From positions 4,154,001 to 4,218,000 of the forward strand of contig NZ_JBEPOK010000001.1 of the NCBI RefSeq assembly GCF_040546765.1: DNA of 64,000 bases, read 5' to 3'. The translations under genes were made by a program, and so were the position numbers. Of the stretch, positions 7,897-15,789 are shown one piece after another (the first letter of the stretch is position 1; every line of letters begins with the position of its first letter). Source of the DNA: Arthrobacter sp. OAP107 (GTDB lineage: Bacteria; Actinomycetota; Actinomycetes; Actinomycetales; Micrococcaceae). The notes under the pieces were generated by a model. The model ran no database searches and was not told the DNA's origin. It saw nothing but the letters and a program-made list of their open reading frames with translations.

Positions 7897-9030
7897 TCAC
7901 CCGCCGAGGACCGCGAGCGCCTCGTCCACGCTGTCCACCAGGAAGATCCGCTCCTCCATGGCCCGGCCCGCCGCGAGGCTTTGCAGCATGGGCCAGGCGG
8001 GGAACCGCTGTTCCCAGTGCTCCCTGCCCACCAGCACCATCGGGGTCATGGCCTCCGGGGCACCGTAGTAGTTCTCGCAGGCATCCTGGAAGATCTCCTG
8101 CACCGTGCCCGCGGCTCCCGGCAGGAATACGATCCCGCCGTTGCAGACCTCCAGGAGGATGGCCTCGCGGACGGCATTGGCAAAGTACTTGGCGATGTGG
8201 GTGGCGAAGTAGTTGGGCGGTTCGTGGCCGTAAAACCAGGTGGGAATGCCGAGGGACGCGGTCCCGTCCGGAAAGCGTCCGACGGCGGCTGCCGCGGCAC
8301 GTGCCCACGCGGACACCGAGGGACGGAAGCCGGGAACGGCAGCAAGCTCCCGAAGCACGCCGTGGAAATCGTCGTCGTCGGCCGTGCTGAGGTAGGCACC
8401 AAAGTTCGCAGCCTCCATGGCCCCGGGGCCGCCGCCGGTGGCCACCAGGTGGCCGCGGCGGGCCAGGAGCCTGCCGAGCGTGGCGGCCGCGGTGAAGCCG
8501 CCGGTCCCCCGCTGCAGGGCATGGCCTCCCATGACGCCGACGATGGAACGCCCTCCGCTGTTGAGCGTGCGGACGAATTCCTCCAGCGCGTCGCCGACGG
8601 CATGGTCATGCAGGGCTGCCGCGAGCGTGGAGTCGAGGCGGTTCCGCTGGCCCGGCCGCATGCTCCATTGGTAGACCAGGGCGTCGGGGGTTTTCTCGTA
8701 CGGCTCATCGACGATGCCGGCGTACAGCTCCTGCGGGGTGTACAGCCCGGCACGGTACGGATTGAACGGGAGGCCGGTGAGCCGCGGGAAGATCAGTGCG
8801 CCCCGGCTGCGGAGTGAAGCCTCCACGCCAGGGTCGAAGGTGCAGCCCAGGAAAACCGCACCCTCGGCGTCCAGGGCTGCCAGGGCGGTGCCCCGTCCGC
8901 GCAGGTCCAGCGACTGGGCGTGCCAGCCGTGCATGGCCTTGGCCCCCGCGCTCACCAGCCGGTCGAACCTTGCGATGCTGTCCACCTCAAGGGTCCGCGG
9001 GCTCGGGTTCAGGCTGCCTGAGGGATTCAT
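7897..9030 (-). CDS. LOG-family Rossmann-fold nucleotide-binding protein
   Basis: Protein of 377 residues, longer than typical LOG proteins (about 180-250). It has the family's core: VGVMGGHALQRG near residue 165, then GGGPGAMEAANFGAY near 200, and the PGGxGTxxE-type motif as LPGAAGTVQEIFQDACENYYG near residue 310. Classical LOG enzymes are cytokinin riboside 5'-monophosphate phosphoribohydrolases; this longer subgroup is mostly uncharacterised. The N-terminal 130 residues may be an extra domain. The start is ATG 9030 with only a weak GGCAG ribosome site. It stands alone, convergent with the protease gene. Confidence 0.75.
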   Translation of the reverse strand: MNPSGSLNPSPRTLEVDSIARFDRLVSAGAKAMHGWHAQSLDLRGRGTALAALDAEGAVFLGCTFDPGVEASLRSRGALIFPRLTGLPFNPYRAGLYTPQELYAGIVDEPYEKTPDALVYQWSMRPGQRNRLDSTLAAALHDHAVGDALEEFVRTLNSGGRSIVGVMGGHALQRGTGGFTAAATLGRLLARRGHLVATGGGPGAMEAANFGAYLSTADDDDFHGVLRELAAVPGFRPSVSAWARAAAAAVGRFPDGTASLGIPTWFYGHEPPNYFATHIAKYFANAVREAILLEVCNGGIVFLPGAAGTVQEIFQDACENYYGAPEAMTPMVLVGREHWEQRFPAWPMLQSLAAGRAMEERIFLVDSVDEALAVLGG

Positions 9031-9098
9031 GCTGCCCAGCCTAGTGCCGTGTTCAGCACTGCCGCCGAACCCCGTGCCGCGAACTCCACGACCTGAAA

Positions 9099-9164
9099 AC
9101 CCAACTAGGTAGCAGTTGTGGGCGTTCCCGGCTGAGAACGCCCTGTGCTGCTACCTAGTTGGGT
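9099..9164. repeat. 66-nt palindromic intergenic repeat, family 1 copy A
   Basis: Perfect 16-bp outer arms (9099-9114 and 9149-9164) enclose an inner 8-bp stem GGGCGTTC/GAACGCCC with an 8-nt loop. Its first 27 positions from 9100 share 22 bases with the palindrome starting at 30072. It could also act as a terminator between the genes ending at 9183 and starting at 9030. Confidence 0.7.
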
Positions 9165-9182
9165 GGATACATCAGGAACGGG

Positions 9183-9959
9183 TCAGGAAACCTGGAGGCC
9201 GCCGTTGATGTCGTAGGTGGCGGCGGTGATGTAGCCCGAGTCCGCACCCAGCAGGAAGGAGATCAGCGCAGCAACTTCCTCGCGGGTCCCCACCCGGCCC
9301 ATCATGATGCCCTCGGACATCTGGGCCTTGCGCTCTTCGGTCAGCGTGCCGCCCATAATGTCGGTGTCGATCGGACCCGGGGCAATGGCGTTCACGGTCA
9401 CACCGAACTCGCCCACTTCCCGGGCCAGGGCGCGGGTGAAGCCGATGATGCCTGCCTTGGAGGCGCTGTAGGCCACCTTGGAGTAGGTGCCTCCGCCGCG
9501 CTGGGCGGAGATGGAAGAGATGCTCACGATGCGGCCGAGCTTGCGCTCGATCATTCCCTTGAGGACCCGCTGGGACACCACGAACGTGCCGCGCATGTTG
9601 ATCGCGAAGACTTTGTCCCACTCGGCAACCGTGGTTTCCATGAAGGGGGTCGGCGAGCTGATGCCGGCCAGGTTGGCAAGGGCCACGATTGGCGGCAGGG
9701 ATGCTTCGATCTCGGTGATCGCCCGGTCCACGGACGCCTCGTCGGAGACATCGGCTCCCACGCCGACCGCCTTCACGGCACGGTTGGACCCGATCTCCGC
9801 GGCGGCGGCCTTCGCGTCCTCGGCGTTGATGTCCAGGATCGCGATGGACCAGCCTTCGCTGGCCATGCGGTCAGCTGCTGCGCGGCCGATGCCGCGGGCG
9901 GACGCCGCGCCGGTCAGCACCACGGTGCGCTCTGCGGGGAAAGGGGTGTTTGAGCTCAT
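9183..9959 (-). CDS. Short-chain dehydrogenase/reductase (FabG-like)
   Basis: NAD(P)-dependent SDR of 258 residues. The cofactor motif TGAASARGIG is at residues 16-25, NLAG at 96-99 in place of NNAG, and the catalytic Ser149, Tyr164 and Lys168 (YSASK) are present. The C-terminal end GYITAATYDINGGLQ is typical of the 3-oxoacyl-ACP reductase-like catabolic SDRs. The start at 9959 has GAAGGAA upstream. It lies 36 bp downstream of an MFS carrier gene on the same strand, with an FCD-GntR regulator beyond. This suggests oxidation of an imported sugar acid or polyol; the substrate is unknown. Confidence 0.88.
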   Translation of the reverse strand: MSSNTPFPAERTVVLTGAASARGIGRAAADRMASEGWSIAILDINAEDAKAAAAEIGSNRAVKAVGVGADVSDEASVDRAITEIEASLPPIVALANLAGISSPTPFMETTVAEWDKVFAINMRGTFVVSQRVLKGMIERKLGRIVSISSISAQRGGGTYSKVAYSASKAGIIGFTRALAREVGEFGVTVNAIAPGPIDTDIMGGTLTEERKAQMSEGIMMGRVGTREEVAALISFLLGADSGYITAATYDINGGLQVS

Positions 9960-9995
9960 TGCGGGTATTCCTTCGGGTGGTTCTCGGATGGGTCT

Positions 9996-11364
9996 TTAGT
10001 GGCTGGCCGGAGTGTCTGTGGCGGCCTTGACGGCCGGATCCAGCGCCGCATCACCTTCGGGGCGCCTGCGGGCGTAGAGGTAGGTGGCCACAGCCGTGAT
10101 GCACAGGCAGAAGGAGAGGAAGAGCAGGCCGCTCTGGTTGTTGCCGGTGGCGTCCTTCAGCAGGCCCACGGCGTAGGGAGCGACGAATCCGCCCAGGTTA
10201 CCCAGTGAGTTGACCATGGCCAGGCCGGAGGCTGCGGCCGCGCCGGTCAGCGCTGCGGACGGCATGGACAGGAACGGGGCAATGGCTCCGTAGATGCCCA
10301 TGGCCGAGGCGGTCAGGGCGACGAGTGCCAGGACCGGGTTGACCGGGAGCAGGTAACCTGCGGCCAGCAGGCCCAGGCCTGCCAGGACCATGCTGACGGC
10401 GCTGTGCCACGCGCGTTTGCCGGTCCTGTCAGCACGCTTGCTCCAGAAGTAGACGAAGACTGCGGCCACTGCGTACGGGATGAGGACGATGAATCCGACC
10501 TCGGCGGTGGAGAACTTGCCGAGGGCTGCCACGATGGTGGGCATCCAAAGACCGAGGCCATAGATGCCGCAGACCAGGCCGAAGTAGAGGGCCGAGTAGA
10601 CGAGGGTCCGCTTGTCCTTCAGGCCGGCGAGGAAGTTGTGGCTGCTGCCCTTGGACTTGGCTGCCAACTCGGCGTCCATGGTGGTGGCGAGCCATTCGCG
10701 CTCGTCGGCGTTGAGCCACTTGGCGTCGCGCGGGCGGTCCGTCATCAGGAAGGGGGTCAGCACACCCAGCACGACGGCGGGGATGCCTTCAATGATGTAG
10801 AGCCACTGCCAGCCGTGCAGGCCCAGAACGCCGTCCATCTGGAGGAGCAGGCCGGAAACAGGTGCCCCCAGTGCGTTGGAGATGGGCTGGGCCAGGATGA
10901 AGATGCCCAGCACGGTGACGCGCTGTGCGGCGGGGAACCAGAGGGTCAGGTAGAAGAGGATGGCGGGGGAAAAAGCCGGCCTCGGCAGCGCCGAGCAGAA
11001 AGCGGATGATGAAGTAGGTGGATTCGCCGTTCACCAGCGCCATCGCGGCTGCGAAAATGCCCCAGGTGATGAGGATGCGGGCCAGCCATTTGCGGGCACC
11101 AAACTTGTACATGCCGGCGTTGCTGGGGATTTCGAGTACGGCATAGCCGAGGAAGAAGATGCCGGCGCCCAGCCCGTAGGCCGCAGCGGTCAGGCCGATG
11201 TCCTCGCTCATGGTCAGTTTGGCAAAGCCGACGTTGTTACGGTCCAGGTACGCGATGAAGTAGAGCAGGACGATCAGGGGCATTACGCGGCGGCGGACCT
11301 TGCGGAGCGTGCGGTCTCCAAGCTCGCCGAGTCCGGAGGACTTTGTGGTTAATGAAGTCATCAT
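9996..11364 (-). pseudogene. MFS transporter (anion:cation symporter type), frameshifted
   Basis: Major facilitator gene split into two frames: an N-terminal part from ATG 11364 (about 130 normal residues through FLLGAAEAGFFP) and a C-terminal part ending at 9996. Reading the G5 run at 10965-10969 as G4 restores one 455-residue protein with the join GFFPAILFYLTLWFP. The family resembles the ACS carriers for tartrate, hexuronate or galactonate (VLLYFIAYLDRNNVGFAKL near the start). It is followed by an SDR gene and preceded by an FCD-GntR regulator gene. Whether the extra base is a true mutation or a homopolymer sequencing error cannot be told here. Confidence 0.8.
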
Positions 11365-11435
11365 CGACCTTCTGTCTGGCGGTTCCCGGCGGCTTTGCGG
11401 TGGGAAATCCGCTGCTTGTCTTGGTGGGGTCTTGT

Positions 11436-11491
11436 CCGTCTAAACGGTGGGGATCTTATCCGTCTAGACGATTTATCTGATGTCAGACATC
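11436..11491. promoter_or_regulatory. Cluster of palindromes upstream of the MFS gene
   Basis: Three short palindromes: CCGTCTAAACGG (11436-11447, imperfect), CGTCTAGACG (11461-11470, perfect) and GATGTCAGACATC (11479-11491, perfect around a central A). They lie between the MFS gene and the FCD-GntR gene and are good candidate operators for that regulator. Confidence 0.5.
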
Positions 11492-11590
11492 TGACGGTGG
11501 GACATGACCAAAAGCATAGGAGGGTGACGAGCATTACGTCAAGACGCAAAAGGTAGACCCGGAAAGGAGGGGCCAAGGAAGGCCGGAAGG

Positions 11591-12337
11591 CTAGGAGCGC
11601 TGGCCGTGAACGTAGCGCTCGTAGTCCTCGAAGGTCTGGTCCATGTGCTCGTCCATGGCCTTGCGGGCCAGCTCGGAGTCTCCGGTAAGGATGCTCTCCA
11701 GCACCCGCTGGTGGAACGCGATAGCGTGGCGCTGAATCTCCTCGATCGCCGACGTCTCGCGGCGGGCGCGGTAGAGGGACTGACCGAGCTGGGCCAGGAG
11801 GGCGCGGACAAACGGGTTGCCGGAGGCCTTCAGAACGGTGTCGTGGAAGGCAATGTCCGCCATCACGAACCCGTCAAGGTCGCCGGCTTGGTGATACCGC
11901 TTCATGTCCGCAATGGACGCCCGCATCTCCTCCGCATGCTCGGGGGTATGGCGACGGGCGGCGAGCGCGGCGGCGCCGGTTTCCACCATGCGCCGGACCT
12001 CGATCAGGCCACGGGAAACCTGGTCGTCCGCGTTGCCGTGGGAGGCCGCCTTGATGATGGCGTCCAGGCCGGTCCAGTTGTCCGCCGGATTAACGAACGT
12101 CCCGCGGCCCGCTTTGACGTACAGGATGTTCTGGGCCCGGAGTGCCTTCAGGGCTTCGCGTGCGGTCAGCCGGCTGACGTCGTAGGCCTTGGCAATGTCG
12201 GCTTCCGGCGGCAATGCGTCATGCGGCTTCAGCCTGCCGTCCAATATGTCGTCCAGCAGACCGTCAACGAGGTCGTCAACAAGTGTCCTGCGCCCCACCG
12301 ACTGCCCTACTTTCGCCTTGCCCAATGCTCCCAACAC
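11591..12337 (-). CDS. GntR-family regulator, FadR/FCD subfamily
   Basis: Transcription factor of about 248 residues. The N-terminal winged helix-turn-helix is clear (DALPPEADIAKAYDVSRLTAREALKALRAQNI, read in pieces), followed by a helical FCD effector domain with the acidic/His residues of the class (ADIAFHDTVLKASGN, HAIAFHQRVLESI). I favour the GTG at 12337 because upstream in-frame sequence lacks family similarity; the ribosome site is weak, so the start is uncertain. Position next to the MFS and SDR genes and palindromes at 11436-11491 suggests local repression relieved by a sugar acid or similar ligand. Confidence 0.85.
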   Translation of the reverse strand: MLGALGKAKVGQSVGRRTLVDDLVDGLLDDILDGRLKPHDALPPEADIAKAYDVSRLTAREALKALRAQNILYVKAGRGTFVNPADNWTGLDAIIKAASHGNADDQVSRGLIEVRRMVETGAAALAARRHTPEHAEEMRASIADMKRYHQAGDLDGFVMADIAFHDTVLKASGNPFVRALLAQLGQSLYRARRETSAIEEIQRHAIAFHQRVLESILTGDSELARKAMDEHMDQTFEDYERYVHGQRS

Positions 12338-12381
12338 TACCGAAGCCGGGCCAGACGCAGTAAAAACAGCGCAAAAGTGCG

Positions 12382-12642
12382 TCAGTGCGGGGCCTGGGCG
12401 CCCGTAACGTCCCTGTCCGGCCCGGCGAGGGTCATGTCGATATTCTTCGGGTGGCGGCGCTGGTAGCCCGCCGGCCGGAGCAGGAACTTGCCGCGGACAG
12501 GGCGTGCATCCCACTGTTCGATGACGAGGGTACCGGGTACACCGTTCACGAAGATCCGGTCCGGCGCGGCGGCGATGAAGCGGACGCGGGCCCCAGATAA
12601 CGGGTGCTCATCCGCCCAGCCTAATCGCCGGATATGGGGCAC
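12382..12642 (-). CDS. Small hypothetical protein, doubtful start
   Basis: Open frame of 86 codons whose last 65 codons have strongly GC-biased third positions, as in real genes here. The first 20 codons do not (two TTA codons). No motif is recognised; a stretch reading FIAAAPDRIFVNGVPGTLVIEQW looks like folded beta structure. The GTG at 12642 has no ribosome site and overlaps the start of the divergent amidotransferase gene, so the true start may be later. Could be spurious. Confidence 0.35.
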   Translation of the reverse strand: MPHIRRLGWADEHPLSGARVRFIAAAPDRIFVNGVPGTLVIEQWDARPVRGKFLLRPAGYQRRHPKNIDMTLAGPDRDVTGAQAPH

Positions 12643-13683
12643 AATTTGAGGATGCAGAATTCAACGCGGAATTCAGGAACAGTGCAGACCCCAAACGCAG
12701 GGCCTAACAGCGACGCAGCGCAGAACACAGACACGGCACCGGATGCAGGTGCGGCTCCGAGCGCGGTACCGGGCGACGTGCGCCGGCCGCGGATCGGCAT
12801 CCCCGTCCGACTGAGCAGCTCGGCAGACCCGGACCCGCGGGTAGCCAAGGCCAACAGCCTCTTCGGCTGCATCGTCAGCCTGATCCGCGACGTCGGCGGG
12901 GAACCCGTGCTGCTCACCCCTGAATCCGTGGAGGGGCCGCCGGCGGGCAGCCTGGAAGGTGCGCCCTCCGTCGGCCCTTCCGTCGGCCCTTCCGGCGGAA
13001 CTTCCGACGGCGTCAAGGTGCCGGACGCGCCCGAGGCGCTTGACGGCGTCGTACTTCCCGGCGGCGGCGACGTTGACCCGCGGCTCTACGGCCAGGAGCC
13101 GGGGCCCTCCCTCTATGACGTCAACACCGAGCAGGACCGGCTGGACATCGCGGTGGCGCGGCGCGCGCTCGATGCCGGCACGCCGGTGCTGGGAATCTGC
13201 CGCGGCCACCAGCTGCTCAATGTCCTCTACGGCGGAACGCTGATCCAGGACATGACGCCGGGCACCGTGCCGCACCGCCAGATCCCGGCAGCGGCCAACA
13301 GGCCCTGGGTCTGGCACGAGGTGACCATCACACCGGGGTCCAAGGTGGCGAAGATGTATGCCGCCGTCGAGAATCCGGAGTCCGACGGGACGGCGTCCGT
13401 CGACGCCGGCGACGCAGCCGCGGACAAGGCAGCCGACGATGCGGCGGCAGGTGACATGGCCGCCGTCGAGGTCAAGATCGCCTCCGGCCACCACCAGGCT
13501 GTGGACCGGGTGGCGCCGGGGCTGCTGGTGACCGCCGTGGCGGATGACGGCACAGTGGAGGCGCTGGAGGACCCCGAGCGCTGGGTCGCATCGGTACAGT
13601 GGCACCCGGAAGCCCTGGAACTGACCGAGGAACAACGTCTTGCCCCGTTCCGGGTATTTGTTGAGGCCTGCCGCACACGCTGA
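12634..13683 (+). CDS. Class I glutamine amidotransferase, gamma-glutamyl-GABA hydrolase type (peptidase C26)
   Basis: Hydrolase of up to 349 residues resembling PuuD, which cleaves gamma-glutamyl-GABA in putrescine breakdown. The oxyanion motif VLPGGGDVDPRLYG, nucleophile Cys189 in LGICRGHQLL, and the His324/Glu326 pair in QWHPEA form the expected triad. Unusual features are three low-complexity inserts: an Ala/Asp/Asn/Pro-rich N-terminus, a Gly/Pro/Ser-rich insert near residue 105-125 with a repeated PSVG, and an Ala/Asp-rich insert near 250-275. ATG codons at 12634 and 12652 are both possible starts; neither has a good ribosome site. Convergent with nothing; iolR follows downstream on the same strand. 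Confidence 0.82.
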   Translation: MGHNLRMQNSTRNSGTVQTPNAGPNSDAAQNTDTAPDAGAAPSAVPGDVRRPRIGIPVRLSSSADPDPRVAKANSLFGCIVSLIRDVGGEPVLLTPESVEGPPAGSLEGAPSVGPSVGPSGGTSDGVKVPDAPEALDGVVLPGGGDVDPRLYGQEPGPSLYDVNTEQDRLDIAVARRALDAGTPVLGICRGHQLLNVLYGGTLIQDMTPGTVPHRQIPAAANRPWVWHEVTITPGSKVAKMYAAVENPESDGTASVDAGDAAADKAADDAAAGDMAAVEVKIASGHHQAVDRVAPGLLVTAVADDGTVEALEDPERWVASVQWHPEALELTEEQRLAPFRVFVEACRTR

Positions 13684-13756
13684 CCGCCCGGTGGACCCGC
13701 CCGGGGCGCCCTGACAGGCCACCCGGAACGGCCGTTTTCTCAAACTGCCGCATTCC

Positions 13757-13784
13757 TTGACTGGCGGCGGCGCCCTGCTATGAT
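13757..13784 (+). promoter_or_regulatory. Predicted promoter of the GntR/UTRA (IolR-like) gene
   Basis: TTGACT (13757-13762) and TATGAT (13779-13784) with 16-nt spacing, a near-consensus housekeeping promoter. The operator-like box at 13795-13810 starts 10 nt after the -10 element. Confidence 0.65.
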
Positions 13785-13794
13785 CAAAATCGGA

Positions 13795-13810
13795 GTATGT
13801 CCTAACAAAC
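13795..13810. promoter_or_regulatory. IolR-like operator box A
   Basis: GTATGTCCTAACAAAC; on the other strand GTTTGTTAGGACATAC, matching boxes B and C (29501, 30015) in the GTTTGT....GACATAC frame. It covers the expected transcription start of the regulator gene, consistent with autorepression. It contains TGTCCTAACA, which fits the Corynebacterium IolR motif KGWCHTRACA as I recall it. Confidence 0.65.
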
Positions 13811-13871
13811 GGACATGCACCGATATACAGGCTACTGGACGCAGGAACCTGCAGCACAAAGGGAGCACTCA

Positions 13872-14612
13872 ATGGCGAACCAACTACACCTAAGCATCGA
13901 CCGCTCGTCGCCGGTGCCGCTGTACCATCAGGTCGTCCAGGGCATTGAAGCTGCCATCCATACCGGCCTGCTGGAACCCGGAAGCCGGTTGGAGAACGAG
14001 ATCGATCTCGCCGCCCAGCTGAACCTCTCGCGCCCCACCATGCGCAAGGCAATGGACGAACTGGTCCGCTCCGGCCTGCTCGTCCGCAAGCGGGGTGTCG
14101 GCACGCAGGTGGTGTCGAGCCAGGTCCGCCGCCCCCTTGAGCTGTCCAGCCTGTACGACGACCTGACCAACAACGGCAGCAAGCCCACCACAGAGGTGCT
14201 CACCTTTGCGCACGTTGAGGCCGACGCCGCCACCCGGGAGGCCCTGCACCTCGCCGCCGGGGCCAAGGTCTACCACTTCACCAGGCTCCGGAAGGTGGGC
14301 GGGAAGCCGCTGGCCCTGATGGAGAACTGGGTGCGCGACGACATCACGCACATCGACGAGGACCTGCTGAAGACGCAGGGCCTGTACAGCATCCTGCGCA
14401 GCGGCGGCGTCAACTTCCGGCTGGCCACGCAGCGCATCGGCGCGATGGTGGCCAACGACTACCAGGCTCCGCTCCTGGAGACCGAGGCAGGCTCAGCCCT
14501 GGTGACCATGGAACGCACCGCCGTCGATGACACGGGGCGGAACGTGGAAACCGGCCACCACGTCTACCGCGGCGACTCCTACAGCTTCGAAATGACACTG
14601 GTTCAGCGCTAG
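13872..14612 (+). CDS. iolR: GntR-family regulator with UTRA domain, probable inositol repressor
   Basis: Transcription factor of 246 residues. The winged helix-turn-helix is at about residues 8-75 (PVPLYHQVVQGIEAAI, LNLSRPTMRKAMDELV). A UTRA ligand-binding domain spans about 95-240 (RLRKVGGKPLALMENWV, METGHHVY-like end). The ATG at 13872 follows GGGAG by 6 nt and is preferred over an upstream in-frame ATG. It sits directly upstream of iolB, and its own promoter, the iol operon and the tautomerase gene share a 16-bp box, so it is the best candidate for the local inositol repressor. The role is inferred from context and box sharing. Confidence 0.82.
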   Translation: MANQLHLSIDRSSPVPLYHQVVQGIEAAIHTGLLEPGSRLENEIDLAAQLNLSRPTMRKAMDELVRSGLLVRKRGVGTQVVSSQVRRPLELSSLYDDLTNNGSKPTTEVLTFAHVEADAATREALHLAAGAKVYHFTRLRKVGGKPLALMENWVRDDITHIDEDLLKTQGLYSILRSGGVNFRLATQRIGAMVANDYQAPLLETEAGSALVTMERTAVDDTGRNVETGHHVYRGDSYSFEMTLVQR

Positions 14613-14776
14613 AGCAGTTCAGCGCCAGAGCAATTCTGCGCCAGACCAGACCAGTCCAGCGCCAGCGCAGCGGCAGCCCGCAGAGGCAGCTGCGCGAGGA
14701 CGGCGGCCTTGCCTTGCCCTCGCGCCGGGCCGTCGTGCGCCGGAACAACCACAACCTCCGAAAGGGACACGAACTT

Positions 14777-15679
14777 ATGGCCGAATGGGTATACCCCCTG
14801 GGCAGTGCAGCCGAAGGCTGCTGGGACGTTTCGCTGGGAACGTCCGACTCGAAACTTGCCGTGGAAGGCTGGGAACACACGGGACTGAAGGTGGCCACGT
14901 TGGCCCCGGGCGCCGTCGTCGAACTCCCGCCCGCGGCCGAAGAACGAATTGTCATCCCGCTCAGCGGGGCGTTCACGGCCAGCGTGCACGGGCTTGACTA
15001 CCCCCTGGCCGGGCGGGCCAGCGTGTTCAGCGGACCCACAGACGTGCTGTACACCGGGACAGACAAGGCGGTGACCGTCACATCGTCCGACGGCGGCCGG
15101 GTTGCCATTGCGACGGCGCCCGCCAGAGTCCAGTACCCCACCCGCCTGATCACGGCGGCAGAGACGCCGGTGGAGTTGCGCGGAGCCGGTAACTGCTCGC
15201 GCCAGGTCCACAATTTCGGCACCCCCGCCGCGCTGGAAGCCGACCGCTTCATCGTCTGCGAGGTCCTCACTCCCGCCGGCAACTGGTCCTCCTACCCTCC
15301 CCACAAGCACGACGAGGAGAAGGAGGGCGAGACCCGGCTCGAGGAGATCTACTACTTTGAGACGCGGGTGGCTGCCGGCCCGGGTTCCAACGGCCCGGGC
15401 GAGAATGCGGACGCCATCGGCTACCAGCGCGTCTACGCCTCCGACCACCGGCCCATCGACGTATCGGCCGAGGTCCGCACGGGCGACGTGGTCCTGGTGC
15501 CCTACGGCTGGCACGGCCCGGCGATGGCCGCCCCCGGCTACGACATGTACTACCTCAACGTCATGGCCGGCCCCGGCCGCGTACGCGACTGGCTCATCAG
15601 CGACGACCCGCATCACGGCTGGGTGCGCCAGACCTGGGACAGCCAGAACCTTGACCCCCGGCTGCCGTTCGGGGCATAG
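14777..15679 (+). CDS. iolB: 5-deoxy-glucuronate isomerase
   Basis: IolB converts 5-deoxy-D-glucuronate to 5-dehydro-2-deoxy-D-gluconate in myo-inositol catabolism. The 300-residue cupin-type protein has the family stretches WSSYPPHKHDE (metal-site histidines), LEEIYYFE, and VLVPYGWHGPAMAAPGYDMYYLNVMAGP. The ATG at 14777 has AAAGGG upstream and is preferred over an in-frame ATG at 14714. It is 164 bp downstream of the GntR/UTRA gene and probably partly co-transcribed with it; the remaining iol genes are on the other strand from 29372. Confidence 0.95.
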   Translation: MAEWVYPLGSAAEGCWDVSLGTSDSKLAVEGWEHTGLKVATLAPGAVVELPPAAEERIVIPLSGAFTASVHGLDYPLAGRASVFSGPTDVLYTGTDKAVTVTSSDGGRVAIATAPARVQYPTRLITAAETPVELRGAGNCSRQVHNFGTPAALEADRFIVCEVLTPAGNWSSYPPHKHDEEKEGETRLEEIYYFETRVAAGPGSNGPGENADAIGYQRVYASDHRPIDVSAEVRTGDVVLVPYGWHGPAMAAPGYDMYYLNVMAGPGRVRDWLISDDPHHGWVRQTWDSQNLDPRLPFGA

Positions 15680-15732
15680 GCACTGCTCCTGGCCCTCACC
15701 GCGCTTCGAGCGCTGCGGTTTGGGCGCGGCGC

Positions 15733-15780
15733 GCTTCGGGCCCGGCAGGCTTCGGGCCCGGCAGGCTTCGGGCCCGGCAG
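15733..15780. repeat. Three exact tandem copies of a 16-bp unit
   Basis: GCTTCGGGCCCGGCAG occurs at 15733-15748, 15749-15764 and 15765-15780 between the convergent iolB and MFS genes. The unit contains the palindrome CGGGCCCG, so it may form a compound terminator hairpin. Confidence 0.7.
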
Positions 15781-15789
15781 GGTGCGGGT

